Origin: Streptomyces xanthophaeus
GTDB lineage: Bacteria; Actinomycetota; Actinomycetes; Streptomycetales; Streptomycetaceae
Length of the DNA stretch: 64,000 nt
Assembly (NCBI RefSeq): GCF_000725805.1
Contig: NZ_JOFT01000033.1
Span: forward strand, 17,725 to 81,724
Direction of reading: 5' to 3'
Shown: positions 42,458-51,386 of the stretch, in pieces
How positions within the stretch are numbered: position 1 is the stretch's first letter
Layout of the letters: the number at the start of each line of letters is the position of its first letter
Notes under the pieces: generated by a model
The model's input: the letters and a program-made list of their open reading frames with translations, nothing else
Databases searched by the model: none
Told to the model about the DNA's origin: nothing
Program-made: the position numbers and the translations under genes

Positions 42458-43757
42458 CCGCGCCCGCGAGGTCCAGGTCGGCCGCGATCCGGGCCGCGAC
42501 CTCCTCCGCGTACTCGGCGTCCACCCGCTCGAACGCCGCCCGGGACGCCCCGCGCAGGAACGTCAGCGCCCCCACCGTCCGGCCCCGGCTGCGCAGGACC
42601 GTGCACAGCGCGTGCACCGCGCCCTCGGGCCACTGGCGGGCCCGCGCCCACTCCTCGTCCGCCTCCCCGCGCGGGGCGCTGCTGCGCACCGAGCCGATCC
42701 GGTCCAGCGCCTGGAACACCGGGTGCCCGGCCTCGTACCGCACCGGGATCGACCCCGGCCCCGGCAGCACCGGCGGGGAGGCGGCCGACCGGACCAGGCG
42801 GCGGCGTTCCGGATCGGCCGAGCGGTCCAGTACGTCCAGCAGTGCGTGCTCGGCGAACCCGGCGAGGGCGAAGTCCAGGCGTACGGCCGCCGCCTCGGCC
42901 GGGTCCTCGCAGTCGGCGGCGACCCGGCCCGCGCGGTGCAGCTGATGGGCGCGGAACCGCAGCTGCGCGGTGTCCAGCTGCGCCTGCCGGGCCTCGGAGA
43001 CGTCCTGGAACAGCCAGCCCACCCCGAGCGGGACGGGCTCCTCCGCCAGCGGTGAGGCCAGCCGCAGGAACCCGCACCGCCAGCAGCGCCGCCGCACCCC
43101 CTCCGCCGTGCGCACCGACACCCACAGCTCCACAGGCGCGGGCGGGGCTCCTTCGGCGAGGACGTGCTGGAGGGCGCCCTCCAGCTCCTCCACGCCCTGC
43201 GTCAGCAACTCGCCGAGGGGACGCCCGAGGAGGGCGGTGCGGCCGGTGCCGAAGGCGCGGGCCGCGTGCGCGTTGACCACGGCGGGCCGCAGGTCCACGT
43301 CGACGAGGACCACGCCCCACGAGGCGTCCTCCATCAGCGCCTCGCTCAGCGCGATGGACCGCTCCAGGTCGATCTGGGCGTGCACCTCGCTGAACGCGCA
43401 GTACACCCCGGCGGGCTTGCCGCCCGCTCCCGGGACCCCGGCGGACTGGGTCCGTACGAGGACCCGCCCGCCGTCCTTGGTCACCAGGGCGAACTCGTGG
43501 ACCTGGCGGCCCGGCACGTCCTGGGCGGCCATCAGCCGGTCCTGGACGTCCTGCGCGTCGGCGGCCCGGACCGCCCACCCGGCGAAGCCCTTGCGTCCCA
43601 CCGCCTCAGCGGCGGACCAGCCGAGGATCCGCTCGGCCTCCCGGTTCCAGTGCGTGATCACGCCGTCGGAGTCGAACGCGCACAGGGCGGCGTCCATCCC
43701 GTCCAACAGCGCTGCGAGCAGATCGTCGGCGGTCTCACTACGTCCGAAGGCACTCAC
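42399..43757 (-). CDS. PAS/PAS/GAF-type sensory protein without output domain
   Basis: 452 residues. PAS-1 at ~12-130 (MDAALCAFDSDGVITHWNREAERILGW), PAS-2 at ~135-265 (SWGVVLVDVDLRPAVVNAHAARAFG), then a GAF-like region to ~430 and a Gly-rich tail. No HisKA, GGDEF or phosphatase domain follows, so it must act through a partner or as a truncated sensor. GTG start. Its 3' end overlaps the serine hydrolase gene by 59 bp. Confidence 0.85.
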   Translation of the reverse strand: MSAFGRSETADDLLAALLDGMDAALCAFDSDGVITHWNREAERILGWSAAEAVGRKGFAGWAVRAADAQDVQDRLMAAQDVPGRQVHEFALVTKDGGRVLVRTQSAGVPGAGGKPAGVYCAFSEVHAQIDLERSIALSEALMEDASWGVVLVDVDLRPAVVNAHAARAFGTGRTALLGRPLGELLTQGVEELEGALQHVLAEGAPPAPVELWVSVRTAEGVRRRCWRCGFLRLASPLAEEPVPLGVGWLFQDVSEARQAQLDTAQLRFRAHQLHRAGRVAADCEDPAEAAAVRLDFALAGFAEHALLDVLDRSADPERRRLVRSAASPPVLPGPGSIPVRYEAGHPVFQALDRIGSVRSSAPRGEADEEWARARQWPEGAVHALCTVLRSRGRTVGALTFLRGASRAAFERVDAEYAEEVAARIAADLDLAGAASGSGRPGAGRAGPTGGPG

Positions 43758-43904
43758 CTGGCACCCCCTGCAGGTGTTCGCGTGTGCGGCACGTCAGATC
43801 ATTGAACTGGAACGTGACGCACCCCACACCCCGTTCCCCCGAATACCCCGAAATGATCCCGTTCGGGCGGGAGGGGCTCGCGGACCGGCCCGGGAAATAT
43901 CCGG

Positions 43905-43933
43905 TTGTGCCGTCCCGGAGGGGCTCCTAGGCT
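43905..43933 (+). promoter_or_regulatory. Sigma70-type promoter of the small-RNA unit
   Basis: TTGTGC (43905-43910), 17-nt spacer, TAGGCT (43928-43933). Predicted start ~43940. It faces away from the PAS gene and no annotated protein gene follows. Confidence 0.6.
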
Positions 43934-43966
43934 CTGCATTACACGAGAAGGGAGGTGGTTCCCGAA

Positions 43967-44005
43967 ATGTACGGAAACCGGACGCGTGAGGTGACTGCGG
44001 GCTAA
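43967..44005 (+). CDS. 12-codon ORF in the small RNA
   Basis: MYGNRTREVTAG, with AGGGAGGTGG upstream at slightly long spacing. It could be a leader peptide or small protein. Only the ribosome site supports it. Confidence 0.3.
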   Translation: MYGNRTREVTAG

Positions 44006-44108
44006 GCGCCCGTCGTCGCACGCACCCAGTGCGGTGCCCGGCGGGATCGCCAGGCGCCAATCCCAAGCAGTCACCCGACCCGCGGGCTCGCCGGTACGTC
44101 CGGCCGGC

Positions 44109-44156
44109 TTCTCTCACTGCAGGAGAGAAACCAGAGCCCGCGGGTCGTCTGCGTTT
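44109..44156 (+). terminator. Terminator of the small-RNA unit
   Basis: The inner hairpin TTCTCTC/GAGAGAA is nested in the 13-bp closing stem ending at 44146, followed by GTCTGCGTTTT. Confidence 0.6.
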
Positions 44157-44194
44157 TCAGCGGCCTCCCCGCCGGCCCGGCCGCCCCCGCCCGG

Positions 44195-44857
44195 CTACGG
44201 GCAGAGGCGCTCGACGCGCCACTTCTCCCCGTCCAGGACGTAGCGCAGGCGGTCGTGCAGGCGGTTCTCGTGGCCCTGCCAGAACTCCACCGCGTCCGGA
44301 GTGATCCTCAGCCCGCCCCACTGCGGCGGCACGGGCACCTGCTCGCCCTCCGGGTAGCGGGCGGTGAGCTCCGCGTAGCGGCTGTCCAGCTCGGCGCGGG
44401 AACCGATCACGCTGGACTGCTCGCTCGCCCAGGCGCCCAGCTGGGAGCCGTGCGGGCGGGAGCGGAAGTACGCCGCCGTCTCGTCGCGGCCGATGCGGGC
44501 CGCCGTACCGGTGACGACGACCTGGCGGGCGATGGGGTGCCAGGGGAACAGCAGGGCGACGTGCGGGTTCGCGTCGACCTCGCGGCCCTTGCGGGAGTCG
44601 TAGTTCGTGAAGAAGACGAAGCCCCGCTCGTCGAACTGCTTCAGCAGCACGGTGCGGGAACTGGGACGGCCGTCGGGGGTCGCCGTCGAGACGACCATGG
44701 CGTTCGGTTCGAAGAGGTTCGCGTCGGCAGCCTGCTGGAACCACCGCGCGAACTGCCGCATCGGGTCCTCGGCGAGGCTCTCCTCGGCGACGATCTGCGA
44801 GCGGTATTGCTTGCGCATGACGGCGGGGTCAAGGTCATGGTCGGTCACACGTGCCAT
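44195..44857 (-). CDS. pdxH: Pyridoxamine 5'-phosphate oxidase
   Basis: 220 residues, usual length. FMN/PLP motifs: [41 protein letters not shown], and the C-terminal signature [13 protein letters not shown]...WRVERLCP. It oxidises PNP/PMP to PLP with O2. ATG 44857 lies close to a GGGGCAGG; GTG 44848 is an alternative start. Confidence 0.96.
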   Translation of the reverse strand: MARVTDHDLDPAVMRKQYRSQIVAEESLAEDPMRQFARWFQQAADANLFEPNAMVVSTATPDGRPSSRTVLLKQFDERGFVFFTNYDSRKGREVDANPHVALLFPWHPIARQVVVTGTAARIGRDETAAYFRSRPHGSQLGAWASEQSSVIGSRAELDSRYAELTARYPEGEQVPVPPQWGGLRITPDAVEFWQGHENRLHDRLRYVLDGEKWRVERLCP

Positions 44858-45057
44858 CCTGCCCCAGTACGACTTCCCGGGGTGTGCCGGACGTCACGCT
44901 TCCGCACACCATCGGGAGCGGACAAAATCTTGGGGCCGGTCCGGACGTCCCCATGCGGGTGACCTTCGGCCGTGCCGGGCATCAACGGGGATGACCGCGC
45001 CGGACCGCGAATCACGCCGGGAGCCGCGCGTGTTCGCACTATCTGAGGAGCCGCCTG

Positions 45058-46164
45058 ATGTCCGACTTCGTACCCGGGCTCGAGGGTGTAGTCGCGTTCG
45101 AAACGGAGATCGCAGAGCCCGACAAGGAGGGCGGATCCCTCCGCTACCGGGGCGTCGACATCGAAGACCTCGTCGGTCACGTCTCCTTCGGGAACGTGTG
45201 GGGCCTGCTGGTCGACGGTGCCTTCAACCCCGGCCTGCCGGCCGCCGAGCCCTTCCCCATCCCGGTCCACTCCGGTGACATCCGGGTCGACGTGCAGTCC
45301 GCGCTCGCCATGCTCGCTCCCGTGTGGGGCCTGAAACCGCTCCTGGACATCGACGAGCGCACGGCCCGCGACGACCTGGCGCGGGCCGCGGTCATGGCCC
45401 TGTCGTACGTCGCCCAGTCCGCCCGCGGCCAGGGCCTGCCGATGGTGCCGCAGCGGGAGATCGACAAGGCCGAGTCCGTCGTCGAACGGTTCATGATCCG
45501 CTGGCGCGGCGAGCCCGACCCGAAGCACGTCAAGGCCGTCGACGCCTACTGGACCTCGGCCGCCGAGCACGGCATGAACGCCTCCACCTTCACCGCCCGC
45601 GTCATCGCCTCCACCGGCGCGGACGTTGCGGCCGCACTGTCCGGGGCGGTCGGCGCCATGTCCGGGCCGCTCCACGGCGGGGCCCCGTCCCGCGTCCTCG
45701 GCATGATCGAGGAGATCGAGCGCACCGGCGACGCCGTCGCCTACGTCAAGAAGGCCCTCGACAAGGGCGAGCGGCTGATGGGCTTCGGGCACCGCGTGTA
45801 CCGCGCCGAGGACCCCCGCGCCCGCGTCCTGCGGCGCACCGCCAAGGAACTGGACGCCCCGCGCTACGAGGTCGCCGCGGCGCTGGAGAAGGCCGCGCTG
45901 GAGGAGCTGCACGCACGCCGCCCCGACCGGGTGCTGGCGACGAACGTGGAGTTCTGGGCCGCGATCATGCTGGACTTCGCGGAGGTCCCGGCGCACATGT
46001 TCACCTCGATGTTCAGCTGCGCCCGCACGGCCGGATGGTCCGCGCACATCCTGGAGCAGAAGCGCACGGGCCGCCTGGTGCGGCCGTCCGCCCGCTACAC
46101 CGGGCCGGGCCGACGCAACCCGCAGGAGATCGAGGGCTACGCGGACATCGCCGAGACCGCCTGA
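45058..46164 (+). CDS. Citrate synthase (type 2, short form)
   Basis: 368 residues. Motifs: GGSLRYRGVDIEDLV; SGPLHGGAPSRVLGMI (catalytic His region); LMGFGHRVYRAEDPRARVL (His); NVEFWAAIMLDF with a downstream Asp region. Acetyl-CoA + oxaloacetate to citrate; a 2-methylcitrate synthase role cannot be excluded since no prpBD genes are nearby. ATG at 45058 with GAGGAG. Confidence 0.93.
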   Translation: MSDFVPGLEGVVAFETEIAEPDKEGGSLRYRGVDIEDLVGHVSFGNVWGLLVDGAFNPGLPAAEPFPIPVHSGDIRVDVQSALAMLAPVWGLKPLLDIDERTARDDLARAAVMALSYVAQSARGQGLPMVPQREIDKAESVVERFMIRWRGEPDPKHVKAVDAYWTSAAEHGMNASTFTARVIASTGADVAAALSGAVGAMSGPLHGGAPSRVLGMIEEIERTGDAVAYVKKALDKGERLMGFGHRVYRAEDPRARVLRRTAKELDAPRYEVAAALEKAALEELHARRPDRVLATNVEFWAAIMLDFAEVPAHMFTSMFSCARTAGWSAHILEQKRTGRLVRPSARYTGPGRRNPQEIEGYADIAETA

Positions 46165-46189
46165 TCCGCCTCGGACCCCTCACCCGACG

Positions 46190-46226
46190 GGGGCGCCGCA
46201 TCCGCAGGACCGGGATGCGGCGCCCC
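46190..46226 (+). terminator. Citrate synthase terminator
   Basis: A 14-bp perfect stem (GGGGCGCCGCATCC / GGATGCGGCGCCCC) with a 9-nt loop, ending 20 nt before the next gene. Confidence 0.88.
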
Positions 46227-46246
46227 TGCCACGTCACGGAGCACCT

Positions 46247-46630
46247 GTGCGCACCCTCCCCTGCCTCGTCCTCGCCGCCGGCGCGCTGCTGCTCGCCCTG
46301 TTCCTGCTGCGGCGCCGGCTGGTCCTGCGCCGGCGCGGGGTCGCCGTCCAGGCCCGCTGCACCGCGTACCGGCCGCAGGAGGGCGGCGGAACCCGCGTCA
46401 CCCTGCGCTACACGGTCCCGGACGGCCGCACCCTCACGCACCTGACGGACGGGGTCGACTGCCCTCCCGGAACCCGCGAGGGGGACCTGGTCGAGGTGCT
46501 GTACGACCCCCGCGACCCGTCCCGGGCCGCGACCGCGCTCCGCGCCCGCACGTCCCCCGGGCGCCACTACGACCTGCTCGGGCTCTTCGCCGTGTCCCTC
46601 GCGGCCGCGCTGGCGGCCGCCCTCGTCTGA
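46247..46630 (+). CDS. DUF3592 membrane protein
   Basis: 127 residues. Membrane helices at ~4-20 and ~108-126 flank a beta-strand domain with GVAVQARCTAYRP, VTLRYTVPDGR and VLYDPRDPSRA, the DUF3592 pattern. GTG start with CGGAG just upstream. Function unknown. Confidence 0.85.
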   Translation: MRTLPCLVLAAGALLLALFLLRRRLVLRRRGVAVQARCTAYRPQEGGGTRVTLRYTVPDGRTLTHLTDGVDCPPGTREGDLVEVLYDPRDPSRAATALRARTSPGRHYDLLGLFAVSLAAALAAALV

Positions 46631-46633
46631 CGC

Positions 46634-47224
46634 TCAGCCGAGGGCCGCGTCCAGGATGCGGGACCACTGGGCGACGACACGGGCCCGGCGGGCCGTGTCG
46701 TCGGTGAGGACATTGGCCAGCCCCAGGCCGCGGGCCATGTCGAGCAGGCCCTGCATGGTCTCCCGTACGCCGGGGACGGACTCGTCCGCGCCCAGGAGTT
46801 CCACGGCGATGCGGTGGGTCTCGCGGCCGACCCGGGCCTCCAGCTCGGTGACCCGGGGGCGCAGCTGCTCCTCGTTGGAGGCGGCGACCCACAGCTGGAG
46901 CGCGGCCCGGAAGAGGGTGCCCGTGTACAGGTCCACGAGGGCTTCCACCACGGTGGGGCGGGCGGCCGGGGCGCTGTGGAAGAGCTCGCGCAGGGCCGTG
47001 GACCGTTCCTCGGCGACGTATTCGACGGCCGCCGTGAACAGGTCCTCGCGGGTCGGGAAGTGGTGCTGGGCCGCGCCCCGGGAGACTCCGGCGCGTTCGG
47101 CGACGACGGAGACGGTGGAGCCCGCCCAGCCGTGCTCGGCCAGGCAGGAGACGGCCGCCTCCAGGAGGTGGCGGCGGGTGACGCGGCTGCGCGCCTGCTT
47201 GGGGCCGCCGGTCACCGTGCCCAT
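46634..47224 (-). CDS. TetR-family regulator of the acyl-CoA block
   Basis: 196 residues. HTH: RRHLLEAAVSCLAEHGWAGSTVSVVAERAGVSRGAAQHHFPTRE in adjoining segments; the ligand domain is PaaR/AtuR-like in size. Start ATG 47224 overlaps the hydratase stop by 13 bp, so it is the last gene of the operon. Likely represses the catabolic genes and responds to an acyl-CoA. The palindrome at 55603 is a candidate site. Confidence 0.9.
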   Translation of the reverse strand: MGTVTGGPKQARSRVTRRHLLEAAVSCLAEHGWAGSTVSVVAERAGVSRGAAQHHFPTREDLFTAAVEYVAEERSTALRELFHSAPAARPTVVEALVDLYTGTLFRAALQLWVAASNEEQLRPRVTELEARVGRETHRIAVELLGADESVPGVRETMQGLLDMARGLGLANVLTDDTARRARVVAQWSRILDAALG

Positions 47225-47958
47225 GACGGGTCCCGGCGCTCGAAGCGGGCGGTGATGCCCTCGCGGGCCTCGGCGGAGGCGAAGAGCTCGGCGGAGAGCC
47301 CCGTGAGGCGGGCGCCGTCGCGTTCCAGGGCCTCGCGCACGGCGGCGGAGGTGAGGGCCTTGGTGGCGGCCAGGCCCTGCGGGGAGGCCTTGCGCAGGCC
47401 GGTGAGGACGGGCTCCAGGGCCTGGTCCAGTTCGTCGGCGTGGGGGGCGCGCAGGGTGATCAGGCCGATCCGGGCGGCTTCGGCGGAGTCGAACTGCTCG
47501 GCGGTCAGGAAGTAGCGGGCGGCGGCGCGGGGGTCCAGGCGCGGGAGCAGCGGCATCGAGATGACGGCGGGCGCGAGGCCGAGGTGGGTCTCGGTGAAGG
47601 CGTACGTGGACTGCGGTCCGGCGGCGGCGATGTCGCACACCCCGAGCAGCCCGAGGCCGCCGGCCCGGACGTGTCCGGTGACGCGGGCGACGACGGGCTT
47701 GGGGAGCTCGGCGATCTCGCGGAGCAGGGCCAGGAAGTCGGCGGGGTCGCACGGGGTCTTGAGGTCGGCTCCGGCGCAGAAGGTGGTGCCGGTGTGGGTG
47801 AGGACGACGGCCCGGACGTCCGGGTCGGCGGCGGCTTCGGCGAGGGCGGTGCGCAGGGCGGCGACGAGGGCGGCGGAGAGCGCGTTGCGGTTGCCCGGGG
47901 AGTCCAGGGTGAGCGTGGCGATGCCGGTCGCCCGGGCGGCGTGCACGAGTGGGGCCAT
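47212..47958 (-). CDS. Enoyl-CoA hydratase/isomerase family protein
   Basis: 248 residues. Crotonase fold: TLDSPGNRNALSAALVAAL, FCAGADLK (oxyanion hole), GHVRAGGLGLLGVCDIAAAGP with catalytic-region residues, and ETHLGLAPAVISMPLL. The usual second Glu position in LGL appears substituted, so isohexenylglutaconyl- or methylglutaconyl-CoA hydratase versus another crotonase remains open. Strong GGAGGAG ribosome site. Confidence 0.9.
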   Translation of the reverse strand: MAPLVHAARATGIATLTLDSPGNRNALSAALVAALRTALAEAAADPDVRAVVLTHTGTTFCAGADLKTPCDPADFLALLREIAELPKPVVARVTGHVRAGGLGLLGVCDIAAAGPQSTYAFTETHLGLAPAVISMPLLPRLDPRAAARYFLTAEQFDSAEAARIGLITLRAPHADELDQALEPVLTGLRKASPQGLAATKALTSAAVREALERDGARLTGLSAELFASAEAREGITARFERRDPSWAR

Positions 47959-48232
47959 GTCTCCTCCGGAGCGGTGGTCGGTGGGGCGAGCCCCTGAAGG
48001 TCTGGGGGCCCTGGGGCCCTGGAGGCCCGGGGAGACCTGGAACCCTCGTAAGCCCCCTGAAGGCCATGGGCCGTTCCCGCTGCCGGGGCACGGGCCTTCC
48101 GGGAGGGTACGCGGGCGGTCCGGATACCGGGGAACCGGCCGGGGCGGCGCCCCGGCCCGGGACCCGGGCCCGGCACGGGGCCGTACCCCGGCGCGGGGGC
48201 CTGGCACGGTGCCGGGCCGTGGGGGCGGGGGG
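47959..48232. other. GC-rich gap inside the acyl-CoA block
   Basis: 274 bp with simple G/C-rich repeats and a perfect 17-bp palindrome GGCCCGGG-A-CCCGGGCC (48154-48170). It breaks an otherwise overlapping gene string. Terminator or internal promoter; no gene supported. Confidence 0.55.
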
Positions 48233-49408
48233 TCAGTAGGACTTGGGCAGGCCCAGGGTCTGGTGGGAGACGAAGTTGAGGATCATCTCCCGGCTGACCG
48301 GGGCGATGCGGGCCACGCGGGAGGCCGTGATGAGGGAGGCCAGGCCGTATTCGCGGGTGAGGCCGTTGCCGCCGAGGGTGTGGACGGACTGGTCGACGGC
48401 GCGCACGCAGGCCTCACCGGCCGCGTACTTGGCCATGTTCGCGGCCTCGCCCGCTCCCATGTCGTCGCCCGCGTCGTAGAGCGCGGCGGCCTTCTGCATC
48501 ATCAGGCGGGCCAGTTCCAGCTCGATGTGGGCCTGGGCGAGGGGGTGGGCCACGGCCTGGTGGGCGCCGATCGGCTCCTTCCAGACCTGGCGGGTCTTGG
48601 CGTAGTCGACGGCCTGGGCGAGGGCGTAGCGGCCCATGCCGATCGCGAAGGCGGCGGTCATGATGCGTTCGGGGTTGAGTCCGGCGAAGAGCTGGAGGAG
48701 GCCCGCGTCCTCGTCGCCGACCAGGGCGTCGGCGGGCAGCCGTACCTCGTCCAGGACCAGTTCGAACTGCTTCTCCGCGGCCTGGAGTTCCATGTCGATG
48801 ACCGAGCGGGTGAAGCCCGGCGCCTCGCGCGGGACGATGAACAGGCAGGGCTTGAGGCGGCCGCTCCCGGCGTCCTCGGTGCGGCCGACGATCAGGGTGG
48901 CGTCGGCGATGTCCACGCCGGAGATGAAGACCTTGCGGCCGGTGAGGACCCAATCGTCGCCGTCGCGGCGGGCGGTGGTGGTGATGCGGTGGGAGTTGGA
49001 TCCGGCATCGGGTTCGGTGATGCCGAAGGCCATGGTGCGGGTGCCGTCGGCGAGGCCGGGGAGCCAGGCCTGCTTCTGGGCCTCGGTGCCGAAGCGGGAG
49101 ATGACCGTGCCGCAGATGGCCGGTGAGACGACCATCATCAGCAGCGGGCAGCCCGCGGCCCCGAGTTCCTCCAGGACGATGGAGAGTTCGGCGATGCCGC
49201 CGCCTCCGCCGCCGTACTCCTCGGGCAGGTTGACGCCGAGGTAGCCGAGCTCGGCGGCGTCCGCCCACAGCTCGTCGGGGTGGCCGCCCTCGCGGGCGAC
49301 GCGGGACAGGTAGGCGCGGCCGTACTTCTGCCCGAGGGCGGCGACGGCCTTGCGCAGGGCCTGGTGTTCCTGGGTTTCGGCCGTGGCGGCGGCGATGGCG
49401 GGGCTCAT
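48233..49408 (-). CDS. Acyl-CoA dehydrogenase
   Basis: 391 residues. FAD/substrate motifs: MAFGITEPDAGSNSHRITT, RKVFISGVDIADATLIVG, and a C-terminal VHTLGGNGLTREYGLASL. The sequence fits isovaleryl/citronellyl-CoA dehydrogenase-like enzymes. The catalytic Glu position is not assigned by eye. Starts at ATGA overlapping the carboxylase alpha stop. Confidence 0.93.
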   Translation of the reverse strand: MSPAIAAATAETQEHQALRKAVAALGQKYGRAYLSRVAREGGHPDELWADAAELGYLGVNLPEEYGGGGGGIAELSIVLEELGAAGCPLLMMVVSPAICGTVISRFGTEAQKQAWLPGLADGTRTMAFGITEPDAGSNSHRITTTARRDGDDWVLTGRKVFISGVDIADATLIVGRTEDAGSGRLKPCLFIVPREAPGFTRSVIDMELQAAEKQFELVLDEVRLPADALVGDEDAGLLQLFAGLNPERIMTAAFAIGMGRYALAQAVDYAKTRQVWKEPIGAHQAVAHPLAQAHIELELARLMMQKAAALYDAGDDMGAGEAANMAKYAAGEACVRAVDQSVHTLGGNGLTREYGLASLITASRVARIAPVSREMILNFVSHQTLGLPKSY

Positions 49409-51378
49409 GCGTGCGGTTCCTCCTGGACTACGGCGAGCAGGGCGCCGAACTCGACCTGGCGGCCGGTGACGGCGTGGAGCGCGGTGAGCGTGCCGGAGGC
49501 GGGAGCGAGGATGCGGTGCTCCATCTTCATGGCCTCCAGCCAGAGCAGGGGCTGCCCGGCGGTGACGGGGCTGCCGGGGCCGAGGCCCTCGGCGACGCGG
49601 ACGACGGTGCCGGGCATGGGGGCGAGCAGGGAGCCCGGTTCGGTGCGTTCCTGGGGGTCGGCGAACCGGGGGACGGGGACGAGGGTGTGGGCGCCGAGCA
49701 CGGAGTCGACGTAGACCTCCGACCTGTTCGAATTTTGTTTCACGTGGAACAGGCGCCGGATGCCGTCGACTTCGAGGGTGACGAGGTCCGGGCGGGCGGC
49801 CAGGACCCGGACCCCGGGGTGGTCCACCGGGTGGTACTGGACCTCGTACGCGGTCCCGGCGCCCGCGGCCCCGGCTGCCGTGTAGCGGCGGGTCTGGGGC
49901 TGGGAGCGGATGTTGCGCCAGCCGCCGAGGCGGGCGGCGAGCGGGGCGCCGGGGGCGGGGGCGGCGTCGGCGAGGGCGGCGGCGAGGGCCGCCAGGCCGG
50001 CGTCCGGGGCGCCCTCGGTCAGGGAGGCGAGGTGGCGGTCGTAGAAGCCGGTGTCGGGCTGCCCGGCGGTGAACTCCGGGTGCCGCAGGGACCGTACGAG
50101 GAGCTCGCGGTTGGTGGTGAGCCCGTGGATCCGGGCTCGGGCCAGGGCGTGGGCGAGGATCCGGACGGCCTCGGCGCGGGTCGGGGCGTGGGCGACGACC
50201 TTGGCGAGCATCGGGTCGTAGTGGACGCCGACGCTGTCGCCGTCGGCGAAACCGGTGTCCACGCGGACCGCGCCGGGCACCTCCAGGGTGGTCAGTACCC
50301 CGGCCTGCGGGCGCCAGTCCTGGGCGGGGTCCTCGGCGTAGAGACGGGCCTCCACGGCGTGGCCGGCCGGTTCCGGGGGCGACAGCGGCAGGGCCGCGCC
50401 CTCGGCGATGCGCAGCTGGAGGGCGACGAGGTCGAGGCCGAAGACGGCCTCGGTGACGGGGTGCTCGACCTGGAGGCGGGTGTTCATCTCCAGGAAGCAG
50501 GGGCGGCCGTCGGCGGTGACGAGGAATTCGACGGTGCCCGCCCCCCGGTAGGAGACGGCGCGGGCGGCGGCGACGGCGGCCTGGTGCAGGGTGTCGCGCA
50601 GGCTCTCCGGCAGACCGGGGGCGGGGGCCTCCTCGATGACCTTCTGGTGGCGGCGCTGGAGGGAGCAGTCGCGGGTGCCCAGCGCCCAGACGGTGCCGTG
50701 GGCGTCGGCGAGGACCTGCACCTCGACGTGGCGGCCGCGTTCCACGTACGGCTCGGCGAAGACCTCTCCGTCGCCGAAGGCGGAGCGGGCTTCGGCGACG
50801 GCGCCTTCGAGGGCCTCCTTGAGGGTGTCGAGGTCGCGCACGACGCGCATGCCGCGCCCGCCGCCGCCTGCGGCGGCCTTCAGGAGGAGCGGCAGGTCGG
50901 CGGTGGTGGCGTCGGCCGGGTCGACGGGTTCCAGGAGGGGCACCCCGGCGGCGCGCACCAGTTCCTTGGCGCGGGTCTTGGAGGCCATCGCCTCGATGGC
51001 CTCGGGGGACGGCCCGATCCAGGTCAGGCCCGCGGCCTCGACCTCGCGGGCGAAGCCGGCGTTCTCGGAGAGGAAGCCGTAGCCGGGGTGGACGGCATCG
51101 GCTCCGGCGGCGAGGGCGGCCTTGATGATCAGGTCGCCGCGCAGGTAGGTGTCGGCGGGGGCCGCGCCGGGGAGGCGTACGGCCGCATCGGCGGTGCGGA
51201 CGTGGAGGGCGTCGGCGTCCGGGTCGGAATGGACGGCGACGGTCTCCAGGCCCAGGGCGCGGGCGGTACGGAAGATCCGTACGGCGATCTCGCCCCGGTT
51301 GGCGACGAGCAGGGAGGTGATCGGCCGAGAGGGGATCAGCTGGGAGGTGATCGACTGGGAGGTGATCGGCTGGGTCAT
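49405..51378 (-). CDS. Acyl-CoA carboxylase alpha subunit (biotin carboxylase + BCCP)
   Basis: 657 residues. Biotin carboxylase ATP-grasp (~22-465): LLVANRGEIAVRIFRTAR, LLKAAAGGGGRGMRVV, EMNTRLQVEHPVTE. The C-terminal biotinyl domain has EAMKMEH with the biotin Lys. It belongs to the MccA/AtuF-type subunits. Residues 2-20 are an Ile-Thr-Ser-Gln repeat from a 15-bp DNA repeat, so the true domain starts at ~residue 22. Confidence 0.95.
   Translation of the reverse strand: MTQPITSQSITSQLIPSRPITSLLVANRGEIAVRIFRTARALGLETVAVHSDPDADALHVRTADAAVRLPGAAPADTYLRGDLIIKAALAAGADAVHPGYGFLSENAGFAREVEAAGLTWIGPSPEAIEAMASKTRAKELVRAAGVPLLEPVDPADATTADLPLLLKAAAGGGGRGMRVVRDLDTLKEALEGAVAEARSAFGDGEVFAEPYVERGRHVEVQVLADAHGTVWALGTRDCSLQRRHQKVIEEAPAPGLPESLRDTLHQAAVAAARAVSYRGAGTVEFLVTADGRPCFLEMNTRLQVEHPVTEAVFGLDLVALQLRIAEGAALPLSPPEPAGHAVEARLYAEDPAQDWRPQAGVLTTLEVPGAVRVDTGFADGDSVGVHYDPMLAKVVAHAPTRAEAVRILAHALARARIHGLTTNRELLVRSLRHPEFTAGQPDTGFYDRHLASLTEGAPDAGLAALAAALADAAPAPGAPLAARLGGWRNIRSQPQTRRYTAAGAAGAGTAYEVQYHPVDHPGVRVLAARPDLVTLEVDGIRRLFHVKQNSNRSEVYVDSVLGAHTLVPVPRFADPQERTEPGSLLAPMPGTVVRVAEGLGPGSPVTAGQPLLWLEAMKMEHRILAPASGTLTALHAVTGRQVEFGALLAVVQEEPHA
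51312..51371 (-). repeat. 15-bp coding repeat at the start of the alpha subunit
   Basis: Four 15-bp units (plus-strand GGGAGGTGATCGGCT type) directly follow the start codon and encode an extra Ser/Gln/Ile/Thr N-terminus. Confidence 0.85.
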
Positions 51379-51386
51379 GTGCGGGC

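Larger units (their letters stand above)
43940..44156 (+). ncRNA. Candidate structured small RNA
   Basis: The span runs from a predicted start at ~43940 to a run of four U at ~44152. Hairpins: 44034-44057 (GGCG-GGAT-CGCC core), 44109-44130 (TTCTCTC / GAGAGAA), and a closing perfect 13-bp pairing GACCCGCGGGCTC (44077-44089) with GAGCCCGCGGGTC (44134-44146). Near the 5' end AGGGAGGTGG precedes ATG TAC GGA...TAA. It may be a small RNA with or without a peptide, or an attenuator. No match to a named RNA family is claimed. Confidence 0.5.
43758..44194. other. Intergenic region with candidate small-RNA transcription unit
   Basis: 437 bp between two minus-strand genes. It contains a good plus-strand promoter, a ribosome site with a 12-codon ORF, several hairpins and a terminator. 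Confidence 0.6.

Noticed and set aside
43940..44156. c-di-AMP (ydaO) or other known riboswitch.
   Set aside because: The conserved ydaO core is not visible, and no gene follows on the plus strand.
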